Source: an uncultured Gammaproteobacteria bacterium
GTDB taxonomy: Bacteria; Pseudomonadota; Gammaproteobacteria; Pseudomonadales; Ketobacteraceae
DNA: 64,000 nucleotides
Assembly (NCBI GenBank): GCA_913063125.1
Contig: CAJXZM010000006.1
Span: 18,111 to 82,110, forward strand
Reading direction: 5' to 3'
Shown here: positions 27,860-38,358 of the stretch, one piece after another
Numbering within the stretch: position 1 is the first letter of the stretch
How the letters are laid out: every line of letters begins with the position of its first letter
Notes under the pieces: generated by a model
What the model saw: the letters and a program-made list of their open reading frames with translations, nothing else
Databases searched by the model: none
Told to the model about the DNA's origin: nothing
Position numbers and translations under genes: made by a program

Positions 27860-28639
27860 GTGACGAATAGTAATTTTTTGGTAATAGGTAATAAAATCAC
27901 ACTCTATATGGGGTTGCTTCCTGATATATCCGAACACGCCCACTCAACTGCGGTTATTGCCTTATCACTCAGCGGTGAAACGATTTCTGCTCGAAGTGGG
28001 TCAGATAACCAGTGGGAAGATCACCAAGCCTATTTCCTCCCCGCCGATATACCTAATGAAATGCGCCAATATGATAAACCTATTGCTTGTATTTTTATCG
28101 AACCTGACAGCGACCTTTATCAACGATTTCTAAAACAACATGGCTTTGATGAAAATCGTCTATCACCCTACCGGTATAGGCTCCAAAATTTAAGAAGTAT
28201 ACTGAATGCTTTTTCAGAAACCCCGAGCAACCCTGATGAACTTAGCTTGAGTATTACCGAAGCCCTGCATGATTTATATCCACCACTCAAAGAAATCGAC
28301 CAAAGGGTTGTTCGCTGTGCAAGCATCATCAAAGAAAATATTGGAGATAATTTGTCGGCGAATGTGCTAGCAAGCTTGGTCGACCTATCTGAGCGCCAAC
28401 TCTCTTCGCTTTTCAAGCGAGATATGGGCTTACCTATTCGAAAGTACCGCTTGTGGTCAAGATTAAAAAACGTTGCTCAGCTAGTCAATGATGGTAACTT
28501 GTTAACTGATGCCGCTATAGCATCTGGTTTCTCTGACTCTGCTCATTTCTCAAATAGTTGCCGAAAACTACTTGGACTAAAGCCCACTGACATTATGGAA
28601 ACCGGCAAGCCGTTAACCCTACTAGCAACCACCCGATAA
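27860..28639 (+). CDS. AraC-family transcriptional regulator
   Basis: 259 aa from a GTG start. The N-terminal half looks cupin-like (sensor), and the C-terminal half (about 150-250) holds the two AraC helix-turn-helices, NVLASLVDLSERQLSSLFKR and the second with IASGFSDSAHFSNSCRKLLG. Unlike the three regulators at 32213-41602 it lacks the arabinose-binding-like domain. It is divergent from the hydrolase, 126 bp away, and only 11 bp upstream of the transglycosylase gene. It most likely controls the hydrolase and may be co-transcribed with the latter. Confidence 0.85.
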   Translation: MTNSNFLVIGNKITLYMGLLPDISEHAHSTAVIALSLSGETISARSGSDNQWEDHQAYFLPADIPNEMRQYDKPIACIFIEPDSDLYQRFLKQHGFDENRLSPYRYRLQNLRSILNAFSETPSNPDELSLSITEALHDLYPPLKEIDQRVVRCASIIKENIGDNLSANVLASLVDLSERQLSSLFKRDMGLPIRKYRLWSRLKNVAQLVNDGNLLTDAAIASGFSDSAHFSNSCRKLLGLKPTDIMETGKPLTLLATTR

Positions 28640-28650
28640 AGGATTCGTCT

Positions 28651-30738
28651 ATGCGCGCCATAGCTGTTGGTTTATTTTACACCCTATCCCTGGCCTTGAT
28701 GCTGGTTAGCTGTTCGGAAGAACCCAGCCCATCGGAGCCAATCAAGCCACTGCCAACACCTACAACATACATTGAGCAAGGTGACCTTGAGCAAATACGT
28801 CAACACGGAACCCTGCGTCTACTTGCACCTCGATTTGACGGGGCCGACGCCCTGCCCCGGCAAGGTATTTCAATACAGAATTACCAACACATCGCTGAAG
28901 AGTTTGCTCGCCATCTACAATTGGATGTTCAATGGATTTATATTGATGAGTTCGCAGAGTTAATTCCGAGTCTACTACGGGGTGACGGTGATTTAATCGT
29001 GACCAATATGACGGTGACTCAATCACGGTCAAAAGAAGTGCAATTCTCGCGCGCCATTAACAAGATCAATGAGGTGCTGGTGACTCGCAATGCCGACATA
29101 ACTAACTCCGCAGAGCAATTAGCAAGGCTTTCTTTGTCGATACCCGAGGGCACCGCTTACGTTGACACATTAAAATCACTGGCTGACAAGCAGCAGCTAT
29201 CTCTCAATGTAAATATCGTATCTTCCGATACTAGCGATAGCGACTTGTTAAGTTCAATTCAAAGCAGCGAAATACAAGCCACCGTATTAGACAGTGACAT
29301 AGCCTCCAATTTGTTGTTGGATTATCCGGGGTTGAGTGCCAGCCTCATTCTTAAACGACACCGCGACATCGCTTGGGCTACCCGAAAAAATAGTACGGAC
29401 CTACTCAACCAACTAAATGAATTTATGGTATCCCATCATCTTCAGGCATCCGCCAATGAACAACAACAACGGGACTGGCCTAAAATTCAACAACACGGCC
29501 GACTACGCATGCTGACACTGAACAACCCTGCCAGCTATTTTATGTGGCGTGGAGAATTGATGGGCTTTGATATGGATCTAATGCAAAAATTTGCCAAGAC
29601 CCACAAGTTACACTTATCGATCATACTGAAAGATAGCATTCAAGAACTAATCACTGCGTTGAAACAAGGTGAAGGCGATGTAATTGCCGCATCATTAACG
29701 CAATCCTCCGAACGCGAAGCAATGGGGTTACAATTCAGTTCCCCTTATTTAAAAGTCCAAGAACAGTTGGTGGGCCGAGGTGATGGGCCGTCGGTGTCCA
29801 GCCTTGAGCAACTAGCAGAACAGCGTATCGGCGCGAACCCAGATACGGTTTTTTATTCACAATTTAAGCGGTTACAATCAACCGGTATAGCACTGCAATT
29901 GTTAGAATTCCCGAAGACCAGCACGGAGATGTTGATCGATAAATTGTTGGCTGACGAGTTCGATTACACCGCCACCGACAGCCATTTATTAGCGATTGAA
30001 ATCGCTCATCGAGATAACCTCAAAGTGAACCTTACCTTAGGTGAGGAATCTAACATCGCCTGGGCGCTGCGAACGGATCAAATCCAACTATTAGAAAAAC
30101 TTAACGCGTTTATTAAAAAAGAATACCGCGGTCTCTTTTATAACGTTACCTACAACAAGTACTTTAAAAACAGTCGCAGAATGCAACAACATCAAGCAGA
30201 TCGTGTTGTTGCCGGTGCTGCACTCTCCCCTTTTGATGATCTTATCAAACCCTTAGCGAAACAGCACGGCATGGACTGGAGACTGATCGTAGCGCAGATG
30301 TATCAGGAGAGTAAATTTAACCCTAATGCCAAATCCTTCGCTGGAGCCCTGGGATTAATGCAAGTCATGCCACGTACTGCCAAAGAAATGGGCTTTAGCG
30401 ACCTTCATACCCCAGAAAATGGGATCAACGCAGGCATAACGTATATGAAGTGGCTAGAAGCCCGATTCCCCGGAGAATTGGAGCTACAAGAACGAATATT
30501 TTTCACTCTGGCGGCATATAATGCTGGCGCAGGACATGTCCGAGATGCGCGACGACTGGCCGACAGGCTAGGCAAAGATGCTAATCGTTGGTTTGGACAT
30601 GTAGAAGACGCCATGTTGCTGCTAGCAAAGCCTGAATACCACAAACAGGCCCGGTTTGGTTATGTACGGGGGTCAGAGCCAGTACAGTATGTTAAAGCTA
30701 TCCGTGATCGCTATCTAGGGTATTTGCAGGTTCACTGA
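28651..30738 (+). CDS. MltF-like lytic transglycosylase with two SBP_bac_3 domains, lipoprotein
   Basis: 695 aa. Lipobox LVSC gives acylated Cys21. Two tandem SBP_bac_3 domains follow: the first about 45-270 ([15 protein letters not shown] start), the second about 278-500 ([15 protein letters not shown] start). A C-terminal SLT domain has catalytic Glu553 in [10 protein letters not shown], then [10 protein letters not shown] and [11 protein letters not shown]. coli MltF has only one sensor domain, so the duplication is notable. The enzyme would cleave peptidoglycan to 1,6-anhydro muropeptides at the outer membrane, with the sensors tuning activity to bound ligand. AAAGG lies 9-13 bases before the ATG. 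Confidence 0.9.
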   Translation: MRAIAVGLFYTLSLALMLVSCSEEPSPSEPIKPLPTPTTYIEQGDLEQIRQHGTLRLLAPRFDGADALPRQGISIQNYQHIAEEFARHLQLDVQWIYIDEFAELIPSLLRGDGDLIVTNMTVTQSRSKEVQFSRAINKINEVLVTRNADITNSAEQLARLSLSIPEGTAYVDTLKSLADKQQLSLNVNIVSSDTSDSDLLSSIQSSEIQATVLDSDIASNLLLDYPGLSASLILKRHRDIAWATRKNSTDLLNQLNEFMVSHHLQASANEQQQRDWPKIQQHGRLRMLTLNNPASYFMWRGELMGFDMDLMQKFAKTHKLHLSIILKDSIQELITALKQGEGDVIAASLTQSSEREAMGLQFSSPYLKVQEQLVGRGDGPSVSSLEQLAEQRIGANPDTVFYSQFKRLQSTGIALQLLEFPKTSTEMLIDKLLADEFDYTATDSHLLAIEIAHRDNLKVNLTLGEESNIAWALRTDQIQLLEKLNAFIKKEYRGLFYNVTYNKYFKNSRRMQQHQADRVVAGAALSPFDDLIKPLAKQHGMDWRLIVAQMYQESKFNPNAKSFAGALGLMQVMPRTAKEMGFSDLHTPENGINAGITYMKWLEARFPGELELQERIFFTLAAYNAGAGHVRDARRLADRLGKDANRWFGHVEDAMLLLAKPEYHKQARFGYVRGSEPVQYVKAIRDRYLGYLQVH

Positions 30739-32069
30739 GCTGTGGGGCTATCAGGCATCATCAACTTACCCGTTCGAATACGTTGTGGGTGATCTCCAAC
30801 AGGAAAACTAGCAATTTCCTTTTTCTCCGAAAAAGAGATCACCGACACTCGATCCTGTTCACTCACCGATACATAACAATATTTCCCATCCGCACTTTCA
30901 GTCGCCCAATAAGGTTTTGCCCCCAAAGGCTTCTTTGATAGCGGAATGGTTGTGTACTCAAAAGTTTCTCGATCGACAATAGCCGCATAACCAGACATCG
31001 TTGCAGCAACACACAACTGTGTTCCCTGGTGATTAATCGCTAAGCCATGATGTGCAGAGTTTAACTGATAATCTGAGTAATCCATTGCCTGTATCTCAGC
31101 AGGTATAGGCAGTTCAATCTTACGGGTGATTCGTTCCTGTTGCAGGTCATATTCAAAGAATCCGTGAAAAAAGGACACCTGCATATAGACATAACGACCG
31201 TCCGGAGCGACCGCCATTGGACGTACAGCTTTATCAATCCAAGGAAAACCAAACGCCTCTAGCTTTTCCCCAATATCCACACGCTGGATTACTTCCAGCG
31301 TTTCTGCATCCACCACCTGAAAAAATCGGTCTCCCTTAATCCAATCTAACCAAGAGCTTGTTGTTGGTACATACACTTTACCTATACTTGCATGAAATAT
31401 TCGTTTCCCATCGCGTGAATAGGTGCTTTCATGAGGTTGATCACCGGACTCAAATTCACCGATAATATTCCCCGTTTCTGTGTCAATTGCATGCACTTTG
31501 CGAGCCGTCGACGCGGATACCAAAAAGGTTTTACCATCAGGAGAGATAGCTGCGTGATCAGAGCGAGAACCTTCAACCGGGGTACGCCAAGCTATGTCAC
31601 CTGTACTCACATCTAGCGCAATAACATCAGCAAAACTAGGGCGGGAGATAAAAAGATAACGCCCATCATTGGATGGAAACATATCATCTACCATCTGGTC
31701 ATGGCCTTCACCAATAACATTGCGTATAAAACGGGATGTGAACCAACGAACGATACCCGAATTCATTTCAGCTATGCGCTCCTCTTTGTCCGGTACCGCA
31801 TTGAGCTTTTTTATGGATTTAAACGTTACAGGGTCATAAATATCAATGGTTCCATCCCAGTTATTACCTACCACGATAACGTCACGTAATGCACTGCTCA
31901 TGCCGGTCACCTGATCAGACACAGGTAAAGGAGAAACCAACACCTCATCGTCACCGGGTGCAATATCCATAACGGCAGCACTTACTGTGAAGACCGAAAA
32001 CAGTTGTACCACTACTATAAACTTAAAAAACAAACCCACACAAAACACAGTGCTTTTTATCATATACAC
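30732..32069 (-). CDS. YncE/YVTN-type beta-propeller protein, exported
   Basis: 445 aa. Hydrophobic N-terminus ([19 protein letters not shown]) acts as a signal peptide. The body has repeats of the form SxDGKxxxVSxxxxxxVxAIDxxTG (for example [12 protein letters not shown] and [11 protein letters not shown]), typical of seven-bladed propellers of the YVTN/YncE class. Its stop overlaps the end of the convergent transglycosylase by 7 bp. It starts at GTG 32069 with AAGGTCGAG close upstream; ATG 32063 is an alternative. These proteins often bind small ligands or act in quinohemoprotein-related modules; no such partner is present and function is unknown. Confidence 0.8.
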   Translation of the reverse strand: MYMIKSTVFCVGLFFKFIVVVQLFSVFTVSAAVMDIAPGDDEVLVSPLPVSDQVTGMSSALRDVIVVGNNWDGTIDIYDPVTFKSIKKLNAVPDKEERIAEMNSGIVRWFTSRFIRNVIGEGHDQMVDDMFPSNDGRYLFISRPSFADVIALDVSTGDIAWRTPVEGSRSDHAAISPDGKTFLVSASTARKVHAIDTETGNIIGEFESGDQPHESTYSRDGKRIFHASIGKVYVPTTSSWLDWIKGDRFFQVVDAETLEVIQRVDIGEKLEAFGFPWIDKAVRPMAVAPDGRYVYMQVSFFHGFFEYDLQQERITRKIELPIPAEIQAMDYSDYQLNSAHHGLAINHQGTQLCVAATMSGYAAIVDRETFEYTTIPLSKKPLGAKPYWATESADGKYCYVSVSEQDRVSVISFSEKKEIASFPVGDHPQRIRTGKLMMPDSPTAQ

Positions 32070-32212
32070 ACTCGACCTTACTTAGCTATTAATACTATTA
32101 AACATAGCACTTTCAAAGGATTATTATACCAACCCAACGCATGGTCAAACAATGACCTTTTAGGGTGTTGCTCCTATATTTGTCCGGTTTGGTAAATACA
32201 ATGGAATAACAA

Positions 32213-33223
32213 TTAGTTTACTTTTGACCGCCACTGGCTAGGCGATATACCCGCAACTGATTTAAACGCTTTTCTGAAATTAGAGGTTTCTTTATACCCC
32301 AGCAACCATCCGATTTTTTCTATTCGAGTATCTGTATTTTCAAGGTAATAAATCGCCGTACTGTATCTAATATCTCGAATAATGTCCCGATAGTTCAACC
32401 CCTCTTCATTTAACCTTCGTCTCAAGGTTCGCTCCGAAACCCTAAGTTTTTTCGCGATAAAGGAAACAGATGGCGAGGACTCCAAATGAATTGATACAAG
32501 CTCCCCAATATGAGACAGCAAATCATTCCCCGTCATACATTCACTTACCTCTTCCTTAAGGCATTCAATCATCACTTTTTCACCAACAGTATTAGCCGTT
32601 CGAATGGGGAATTCCAAAATACATTCATCAAAATTTATCACATTTTTTGCAGCAGAGAATTCAATATCACAATTAAGAATTTTCTGATAATGATCAGCGT
32701 ATATTGGCGCTTCATGTCTAAGCGATAGGCCACGTAAAGGCAAATCCCTTCCTGTTAAAAGAGAAAAACTAGAAATAAATAAACTAATGGCCGTTTCAGT
32801 AACGGCTCGATTTAGTTCCTCAAACGGCGTCTCCATAATAATTTCAACCCGCCCTTGAGAATTGGGCAGCCTAAGGATGGGGAATGCCGTTACGGCGAAT
32901 CGCTCTACAACTTCAAGTGCATGGCCAGTATTTTTACTGGCCATCACTGCAGCCCCCAAATTCCCATGCGCCGTTAATGGAATTCGCGAGCCTAACCCTA
33001 GAAAGAAGTCTGTCTCACCTATACTATCGCGTATGTTACTGAGAAGCTCAGCTACACATAAAAACGATGTATTTTCGTCATATCCCAGGAACTTATTCCA
33101 ATCCAAATTGGAATCTTTAAAAATTTTCTCACTATCAAGATTTAACTCTCTCAAATAACTGTCAATGTAAGATATATATCGATTGCTAATTGTTAAAAGG
33201 GACCACTTAAATTTTTTACTCAC
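32213..33223 (-). CDS. AraC-family regulator with arabinose-binding-like domain
   Basis: 336 aa from a GTG start. The N-terminal domain (about 1-200; RIPLTAHGNLGAAVMAS motif) is the Arabinose_bd-type ligand domain (PF12625) found in regulators such as OruR and those of alkane or lipid catabolism. The C-terminal AraC DNA-binding domain has FIAKKLRVSERTLRRRLNEEG and IGWLLGYKETSNFRKAFK, ending with the usual SPSQWR. It is divergent from the XylA-type reductase (205-bp gap), so it probably activates the reductase and alcohol dehydrogenase in response to a hydrophobic substrate. It is a paralogue of the regulator at 35907. Confidence 0.9.
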   Translation of the reverse strand: MSKKFKWSLLTISNRYISYIDSYLRELNLDSEKIFKDSNLDWNKFLGYDENTSFLCVAELLSNIRDSIGETDFFLGLGSRIPLTAHGNLGAAVMASKNTGHALEVVERFAVTAFPILRLPNSQGRVEIIMETPFEELNRAVTETAISLFISSFSLLTGRDLPLRGLSLRHEAPIYADHYQKILNCDIEFSAAKNVINFDECILEFPIRTANTVGEKVMIECLKEEVSECMTGNDLLSHIGELVSIHLESSPSVSFIAKKLRVSERTLRRRLNEEGLNYRDIIRDIRYSTAIYYLENTDTRIEKIGWLLGYKETSNFRKAFKSVAGISPSQWRSKVN

Positions 33224-33428
33224 TGCATGTTCCCGGCGTCATATTTAGTTTGTCCACCACCCCATTATAGTTCATGGAAAACCATTCGGGTCAAGTACTT
33301 AGCGGTAAATGCAACTTGGCCGATTTCTCCCCTTTTAGAACGATTATAGACCTATAGCCATACCCATCTCTACTTTATAGTAATTACATATTTAGTGAAT
33401 TAATAGACGGTAAACTGAGTAGCGCTTT

Positions 33429-34457
33429 ATGTTTGGAATTTTTGATAAAAAGAAAGATATGCAGCTGGTAATTGATGATAAACCGGAAATGATTCTCCAG
33501 GCGAAAGAGACCATTCTAAATGGCGCATTACGCCATAACATCCCTTTTCCTTATAGCTGCAAGGTGGGTGGTTGCGGTAGTTGTAAATGTATTCTAGTAG
33601 AAGGTAAGGTCAAGGAATTAACCGACAAATCCTATTTATTATCCAAAGAGGAAATCAAAAACAACTATATATTGGGTTGTCAAAGCATCCCGAAAACCCG
33701 TGTTGTGATAAAACTTCCAGCGGTCGCATTTGAACATCAAATAGTTACAGCAGTGATTAGTGAGCAAAAAGCACTAACTCATGATATTTTTGAGGTGACG
33801 CTAACACTTGATAAACCGATGCCATTTCAAGCTGGACAGTATGTAAATGTCGAGGTGTCTGACGAAGAAATACCCCCTCGATCCTATTCTTTTGCTCACG
33901 ATTTTAGAGATACTAGTCTTTCCTTTTTTGTCAGAGTAATTCCCAATGGAAAGATGTCGAATTGGCTTACCGCTCCAGAAAATATAAACAGAAATGTTGT
34001 CGTTAACGGTCCGCAAGGGGAATTCTATTACCGTGAAAGTGAACGTGACCTTCTTTGTATCGCCGGAGGAAGCGGTCTAGCTCCCATAATCTCAATGTTA
34101 GAAGCGGCCCTAGCGTCATCTAACACGATGATCAACAGGAATCTGACCCTAATGATGGGAGCGCGTACCCAAAAAGATCTTTATTATAGTGATGAGATAA
34201 AGAAAATCAAAAAACGCTGGAAAGGAGTATTCGAATTTAAGGCCGTGTTATCAGAAGAACCAGAATCAAGCAATTGGCAAGGTTTGAGGGGCTTCGTTAC
34301 TGAACATTTAGATAAAACCAACTGCCACAATACACAAGGCTATCTATGTGGCCCTCCTCCGATGATAGATGCAGCAATCGCGACAATGAATACGCTGGGT
34401 ATCGACTCCGAACATATTTATTTTGATAAATTTTTAGACCAATCTCAAGCGTCCTAA
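33429..34457 (+). CDS. XylA-type [2Fe-2S]/FAD electron-transfer reductase for a monooxygenase
   Basis: 342 aa. N-terminal plant-type ferredoxin with Cys44, Cys49, Cys52 and Cys84 (CKVGGCGSC plus LGC). Then an FNR-like FAD domain with QAGQYV (133-138) and RSYS (150-153), and an NAD(P)H domain with GGSGLAP (212-218) and CGPPPM. This domain order is that of XylA, TmoF and MmoC, reductases passing electrons from NADH to a di-iron oxygenase. The matching hydroxylase is probably the XylM/AlkB-type protein at 38435. No rubredoxin is encoded in the window, which fits a XylMA-like electron chain. The next gene, an alcohol dehydrogenase, is on the same strand. Confidence 0.92.
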   Translation: MFGIFDKKKDMQLVIDDKPEMILQAKETILNGALRHNIPFPYSCKVGGCGSCKCILVEGKVKELTDKSYLLSKEEIKNNYILGCQSIPKTRVVIKLPAVAFEHQIVTAVISEQKALTHDIFEVTLTLDKPMPFQAGQYVNVEVSDEEIPPRSYSFAHDFRDTSLSFFVRVIPNGKMSNWLTAPENINRNVVVNGPQGEFYYRESERDLLCIAGGSGLAPIISMLEAALASSNTMINRNLTLMMGARTQKDLYYSDEIKKIKKRWKGVFEFKAVLSEEPESSNWQGLRGFVTEHLDKTNCHNTQGYLCGPPPMIDAAIATMNTLGIDSEHIYFDKFLDQSQAS

Positions 34458-34480
34458 CAATAAGGCAATACCAGTACATG

Positions 34481-34528
34481 CTTAACTTCCCACTTAACTT
34501 CCCACTTAACTTCCCACTTAACTCCCCA
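34481..34528 (+). repeat. Four tandem copies of a 12-bp repeat
   Basis: CTTAACTTCCCA is repeated at 34481, 34493 and 34505, with a fourth copy at 34517 carrying one mismatch (CTTAACTCCCCA). The unit is a multiple of three and stays open in the alcohol dehydrogenase frame (LNFP repeated), but lies upstream of the start preferred on family length. It may act in the 5' untranslated leader. Confidence 0.9.
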
Positions 34529-34582
34529 TTAATTGCATACTATCGGGCAAAACAATCCATCCTCAAGGTTATAGGCGACATC

Positions 34583-35809
34583 ATGCCCATGCCAACACCC
34601 ACGTTATTTAGTGGTCCTGGCTCATCCTTTGAGCTTTGTGAAGCAATATCACAGGTGGGGACACAATCAATTTTGATTGTTACCGATGCAATGTTAGTAG
34701 AGATCGACTTGGTTGGAAAAATAACCGATAAATTAAATGCCCTGGGAGTTAGAACCGTTGTTTATAGTGGGGTTTTACCCGACCCAACGTTTAACCATGT
34801 TGATGAAGGCATCGCCTTGGCTAAAAAGGAAAGCTGCGAAGCTGTATTAGCAGTGGGTGGAGGTTCTTCTATTGATGCTGCTAAGATAATCAGCGCTGGA
34901 GCCTCGATCGATAAACCCGTGAGAAGAATGGTTGGGTTGTTTAAAGTGCGAAAACCTTGTTTGCGACTTTACGCCATCCCAACGACAGCTGGCACCGGCT
35001 CTGAAGTATCACCTGGAGCAGTAATATCTGATCCTGTCACCCATGAAAAATTTCTAATTGTAGACCCAAAAATCACGCCGCTCATGGCAGCAATAGATGC
35101 GTCACTAATGTTAGGTTTACCACCATCGATCACAGCCGCTACGGGGATGGACGCCCTTACCCATGCGATAGAGTCCTACATTTCCCGCAATTCAACCCTT
35201 GAAACAAGAGGGTATTCTCTAATGGCGACTCGTATTATTTCAAATAATCTAATCCAAGTTACAAGAAATGGTCAAGATTTGGAAGCACGGCACAAAATGG
35301 GGATGGCATCTTTTTATGGAGGTTTAGCCATTAAGGGTGGCTTAGGGTATGTCCATTCAATATCACACGCATTTAGTGCGCTCTACCGTATCCCTCACGG
35401 TTTAGGGAATGCCATTGTGTTGCCTTATGTATTGGAATATTCCAAAGAAAGCATTCTTGATGCCTTGGCAGAATTGGCTTCAGCCGCAGGTCTCGACAAT
35501 GAAAACATTAACAAGAATAACAATGAAAACTCTAATGCGAAGAACGGTAACAGAGAATTAGCCGATAAACTCATCGCTTACATCCGTGAATTAAACAAGG
35601 CTTTGGGTATACCTGCACACTTAGATAACCTTAATTCCATAGACATACCAAAGCTTGCAGCGTTAACCTTGAAAGAAGCCCATGGTATTTACGCCGTTCC
35701 AAAATATATGAATCAAAAAGACTGTGAAAAAGTCATCGGTGAAATGTTAGCCATCAGAAAAACAGTGTCTAGTACAGTTGCTACAACTGCTTCTACCGAA
35801 GTAATGTGA
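34583..35809 (+). CDS. Iron-containing alcohol dehydrogenase
   Basis: 408 aa from ATG 34583 (AGGCGA six bases upstream). The frame is open from ATG 34478, which would add 35 residues made largely of a LNFP tandem repeat; family members normally begin near PTPTLFSGPG, so the later start is preferred. NAD-binding VGGGSSIDAAK and the metal-site region are clear: ATGMDALTHAIE, then HSISHAFSALYRIPHGLGNA with the ligand histidines. Group III Fe-ADHs oxidise primary alcohols or reduce aldehydes. Located between the XylA-type reductase and the hydroxylase, it likely oxidises the alcohol the hydroxylase forms. An Asn-rich insert (35494-35552, NINKNNNENSNAKNGN) is unusual. Confidence 0.9.
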   Translation: MPMPTPTLFSGPGSSFELCEAISQVGTQSILIVTDAMLVEIDLVGKITDKLNALGVRTVVYSGVLPDPTFNHVDEGIALAKKESCEAVLAVGGGSSIDAAKIISAGASIDKPVRRMVGLFKVRKPCLRLYAIPTTAGTGSEVSPGAVISDPVTHEKFLIVDPKITPLMAAIDASLMLGLPPSITAATGMDALTHAIESYISRNSTLETRGYSLMATRIISNNLIQVTRNGQDLEARHKMGMASFYGGLAIKGGLGYVHSISHAFSALYRIPHGLGNAIVLPYVLEYSKESILDALAELASAAGLDNENINKNNNENSNAKNGNRELADKLIAYIRELNKALGIPAHLDNLNSIDIPKLAALTLKEAHGIYAVPKYMNQKDCEKVIGEMLAIRKTVSSTVATTASTEVM

Positions 35810-35815
35810 AGATCC

Positions 35816-35832
35816 AGCCCACATTATGGGCT
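35816..35832. terminator. Hairpin after alcohol dehydrogenase gene
   Basis: AGCCCA (35816-35821) and TGGGCT (35827-35832) form a 6-bp stem with a 5-nt loop, seven bases after the stop codon and facing the convergent AraC gene. There is no T-run, so termination is only possible. Confidence 0.35.
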
Positions 35833-35906
35833 CAGAAAAACCATCCGTTTAGTTGCGGTAGTTACTTTAGTTCGGTCGCTATTTTGGTCCCTAGAAAACG
35901 ATTATA

Positions 35907-36941
35907 CTAGAATGCTGTTCTAGGATCGCCGACCCGTCTTTCTAATCGCCATTCACTCGGTGGCTTTCCTGTGCTTTCTTTAAAGGCTTTACGAAAGTTT
36001 GGCGTATCTTTGTACCCTACTTTTTTCGCAATATCTTCTATAGACAACTCAGAGTTTTCGAGGTGGTAAATCGCTGCCTCATGTCGCATTTGTTTCAATA
36101 GTTCACGATAATTTAAACTTTCATCATTTAACCTTCTCCGCAACGTACTTTCAGAAATACTCAGGACTCTGGCCACAAATGCGATAGAAGGATTCGATTC
36201 CAAATTTAAATTTACGATTTCCTTAACCTGAGTAACAATAGCAACGCTTTTTTGTACGTTTTTCAATTCATCTTCACAGCGATTATGGATTTGCATTTTC
36301 CCTACAGGGTCTGCCGTTAGAATTGAAATCTCAAGTAGTTTAGGATCAAATGATAACGTATTAGTTGCCGCGCAAAACTCAATGTTACATGAGAAGTGTT
36401 CAAGATAATTTTCTAGGTAATCATCCGCGTTATGCACTACTGAAATAGAAGAAGGAGTAATACTCTCTCCTGTCAAGAGCGATAGCGTATGAATAGCATG
36501 GGTCATAAAAGATTCTAACAAAGCAATATTTAAATCCGTATAGGATGACGATGATTGATATTCTATTGTGTTATTTGAAAACAAAAACCGGATGCTGGGA
36601 AATAGAATGTTTGCAAATTTATTCGTCAGTAAAAGTACATCTCTAACATTGTTACAAGAAATGATTGCATCGCCAAAATTACCGTGGGCGAGAACAGGGA
36701 TGCGTCGACCCAATTGAAGAAAGAAATCTAAGTATCGCTTTTTTTTACGAATCATTCTAACAAGATTATTTAGATTTTCCACTGGCACTCGATTACCAAC
36801 GGAATTCTGTGTGGGGTAAGATATACCAGCGTCCCTAAATATTTTTCCACTGTCTTCACCTAGCTCGCCCAGGTAATCGTCAATGTACGTTAGATAGCTG
36901 CTGTAGGCAGTCAATTCAGAACTACTCTCTTTCCTATTCAA
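35907..36941 (-). CDS. AraC-family regulator with arabinose-binding-like domain
   Basis: 344 aa, a clear paralogue of the regulator at 32213: RIPVLAHGNFGDAI in the ligand domain and FVARVLSISESTLRRRLNDES, IAKKVGYKDTPNFRKAFKEST and PPSEWR in the DNA-binding domain. It is divergent from the acyl-CoA dehydrogenase at 37212, with a 270-bp gap containing several CATTAG repeats, and probably controls that gene and the hydroxylase after it. Two near-identical sensors flanking one pathway suggest either two inducers or a recent duplication. Confidence 0.9.
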   Translation of the reverse strand: MNRKESSSELTAYSSYLTYIDDYLGELGEDSGKIFRDAGISYPTQNSVGNRVPVENLNNLVRMIRKKKRYLDFFLQLGRRIPVLAHGNFGDAIISCNNVRDVLLLTNKFANILFPSIRFLFSNNTIEYQSSSSYTDLNIALLESFMTHAIHTLSLLTGESITPSSISVVHNADDYLENYLEHFSCNIEFCAATNTLSFDPKLLEISILTADPVGKMQIHNRCEDELKNVQKSVAIVTQVKEIVNLNLESNPSIAFVARVLSISESTLRRRLNDESLNYRELLKQMRHEAAIYHLENSELSIEDIAKKVGYKDTPNFRKAFKESTGKPPSEWRLERRVGDPRTAF

Positions 36942-37211
36942 TATTCTTCCTTAAAACGACCTAAAAGTGACGGCTTATTATGAGAACAATTCTGATATTA
37001 GCATCATTTTATTAGCAATGGCCGAATTATCCTCATTTAGGAGTCAACCAGGACTATTGACTGCATAGCAGCCAATTTATACTGCTTATATCAACATACA
37101 GAACAACTCAATATCGACATGACCTGCCGTTAGCAATTGTAATATTTAACATTAGGCTAACGACATTTTTTGTGCATTCAGGCATTAGACCATTAGGCGA
37201 GGCATTATTTA

Positions 37212-38342
37212 ATGACAAGAACAATCTTTTTACCAGAACATGAGCAGTTTCGAGATAGCGTTAGCAAGTTCATTGACTCAGAAATAACACCGCATTACCA
37301 CCAGTGGGAAAATGATGGCCAAGTAAGTAGAGAAATTTGGCGAAAAATGGGCGAACAAGGTTACCTTGTTGCTTCAATGCCCGAAGAGTTTGGAGGCGTT
37401 GGTGCCGACCACCTTTATAGTATAATTATCGGCGAAGAAATGTGCAAAAAGTGTTACTCCGCAGGCGTTGGATTTGGTCTGCATTCTGACATTATCGTTC
37501 CATACATCATTCAGCATGGCACTCAAACTCAAAAAGAAAAATACCTTCCTGGAACCCTGTCGGGTGAAATCATTACAGCAATTGCTATGACTGAGCCTGG
37601 CACGGGATCGGACCTACAAGGTGTTCAGACAAGAGCTGTTGTTGATGGAGATGACTATGTTATCAATGGTTCAAAAACATTCATCAGTAACGGTCAGTTG
37701 GCTGACCTTGTCATAGTGGTTTGTAAAACTGAGAATGGTTTTAGCTTGATACTTGTAGAGGCCGAAGCACCTGGATTTTCTAAAGGCAGTAATTTGGAAA
37801 AAATCGGAATGAAGGCACAGGATACCTCTGAACTGTTTTTTGACGACTGTCGCGTCCCTCGATCTAACGTTCTTGGCCCCGAGCACATGGGGTTTCTTGT
37901 ACTAATGCAAGAGCTCCCTCAGGAGCGTATCGGAATCGCTTCCGGTGCAATCTGTGTAGCAGAATCCATACTCGAAGAAACAGTCGAATACGTTAAAGAA
38001 CGTAAAGCATTTGGTCGTCCTATTGCCTCATTTCAGAACACGCAATTTGAATTGGCTCAACTAGATTCCGAAGTCACTGCCATTCGAGTTTTCGTCGACC
38101 ATTGCTTACTTCTTCATGGCGATAAAAAGCTTGATGATGTGACGGCAGCTAAAGCGAAACTGTTAGCAACAGAACTTCAAAAGAAAGTAGTAGACAGATG
38201 CCTTCAGCTACACGGTGGATACGGTTACATGTGGGAATACCGCGTGGCTCGAATGTATGCCGACACACGAGTATCAACCATTTATGGAGGTACTAGTGAG
38301 ATCATGAAGCTAATCATTGGGCGTCGATTAGTTGGAAAATAA
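37212..38342 (+). CDS. Acyl-CoA dehydrogenase
   Basis: 376 aa, the usual length. FAD and substrate motifs are intact: AMTEPGTGSDLQG, FISNG, ERKAFGRPIASFQ, CLQLHGGYGYM and the catalytic-base segment YGGTSEIMK with Glu363. The enzyme makes a trans-2,3 double bond in an acyl-CoA and passes electrons to ETF. Start ATG 37212 has GGCGAGG nine bases upstream. It is followed by a strong hairpin and then the hydroxylase gene on the same strand, so the two are likely one transcript. Chain-length preference is not visible. Confidence 0.93.
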   Translation: MTRTIFLPEHEQFRDSVSKFIDSEITPHYHQWENDGQVSREIWRKMGEQGYLVASMPEEFGGVGADHLYSIIIGEEMCKKCYSAGVGFGLHSDIIVPYIIQHGTQTQKEKYLPGTLSGEIITAIAMTEPGTGSDLQGVQTRAVVDGDDYVINGSKTFISNGQLADLVIVVCKTENGFSLILVEAEAPGFSKGSNLEKIGMKAQDTSELFFDDCRVPRSNVLGPEHMGFLVLMQELPQERIGIASGAICVAESILEETVEYVKERKAFGRPIASFQNTQFELAQLDSEVTAIRVFVDHCLLLHGDKKLDDVTAAKAKLLATELQKKVVDRCLQLHGGYGYMWEYRVARMYADTRVSTIYGGTSEIMKLIIGRRLVGK

Positions 38343-38358
38343 AGCGCAGTGACAGGCA

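Noticed and set aside
34481..34528. CRISPR-like array
   Set aside because: The four repeats are directly adjacent 12-mers with no spacers, and no cas gene is present.
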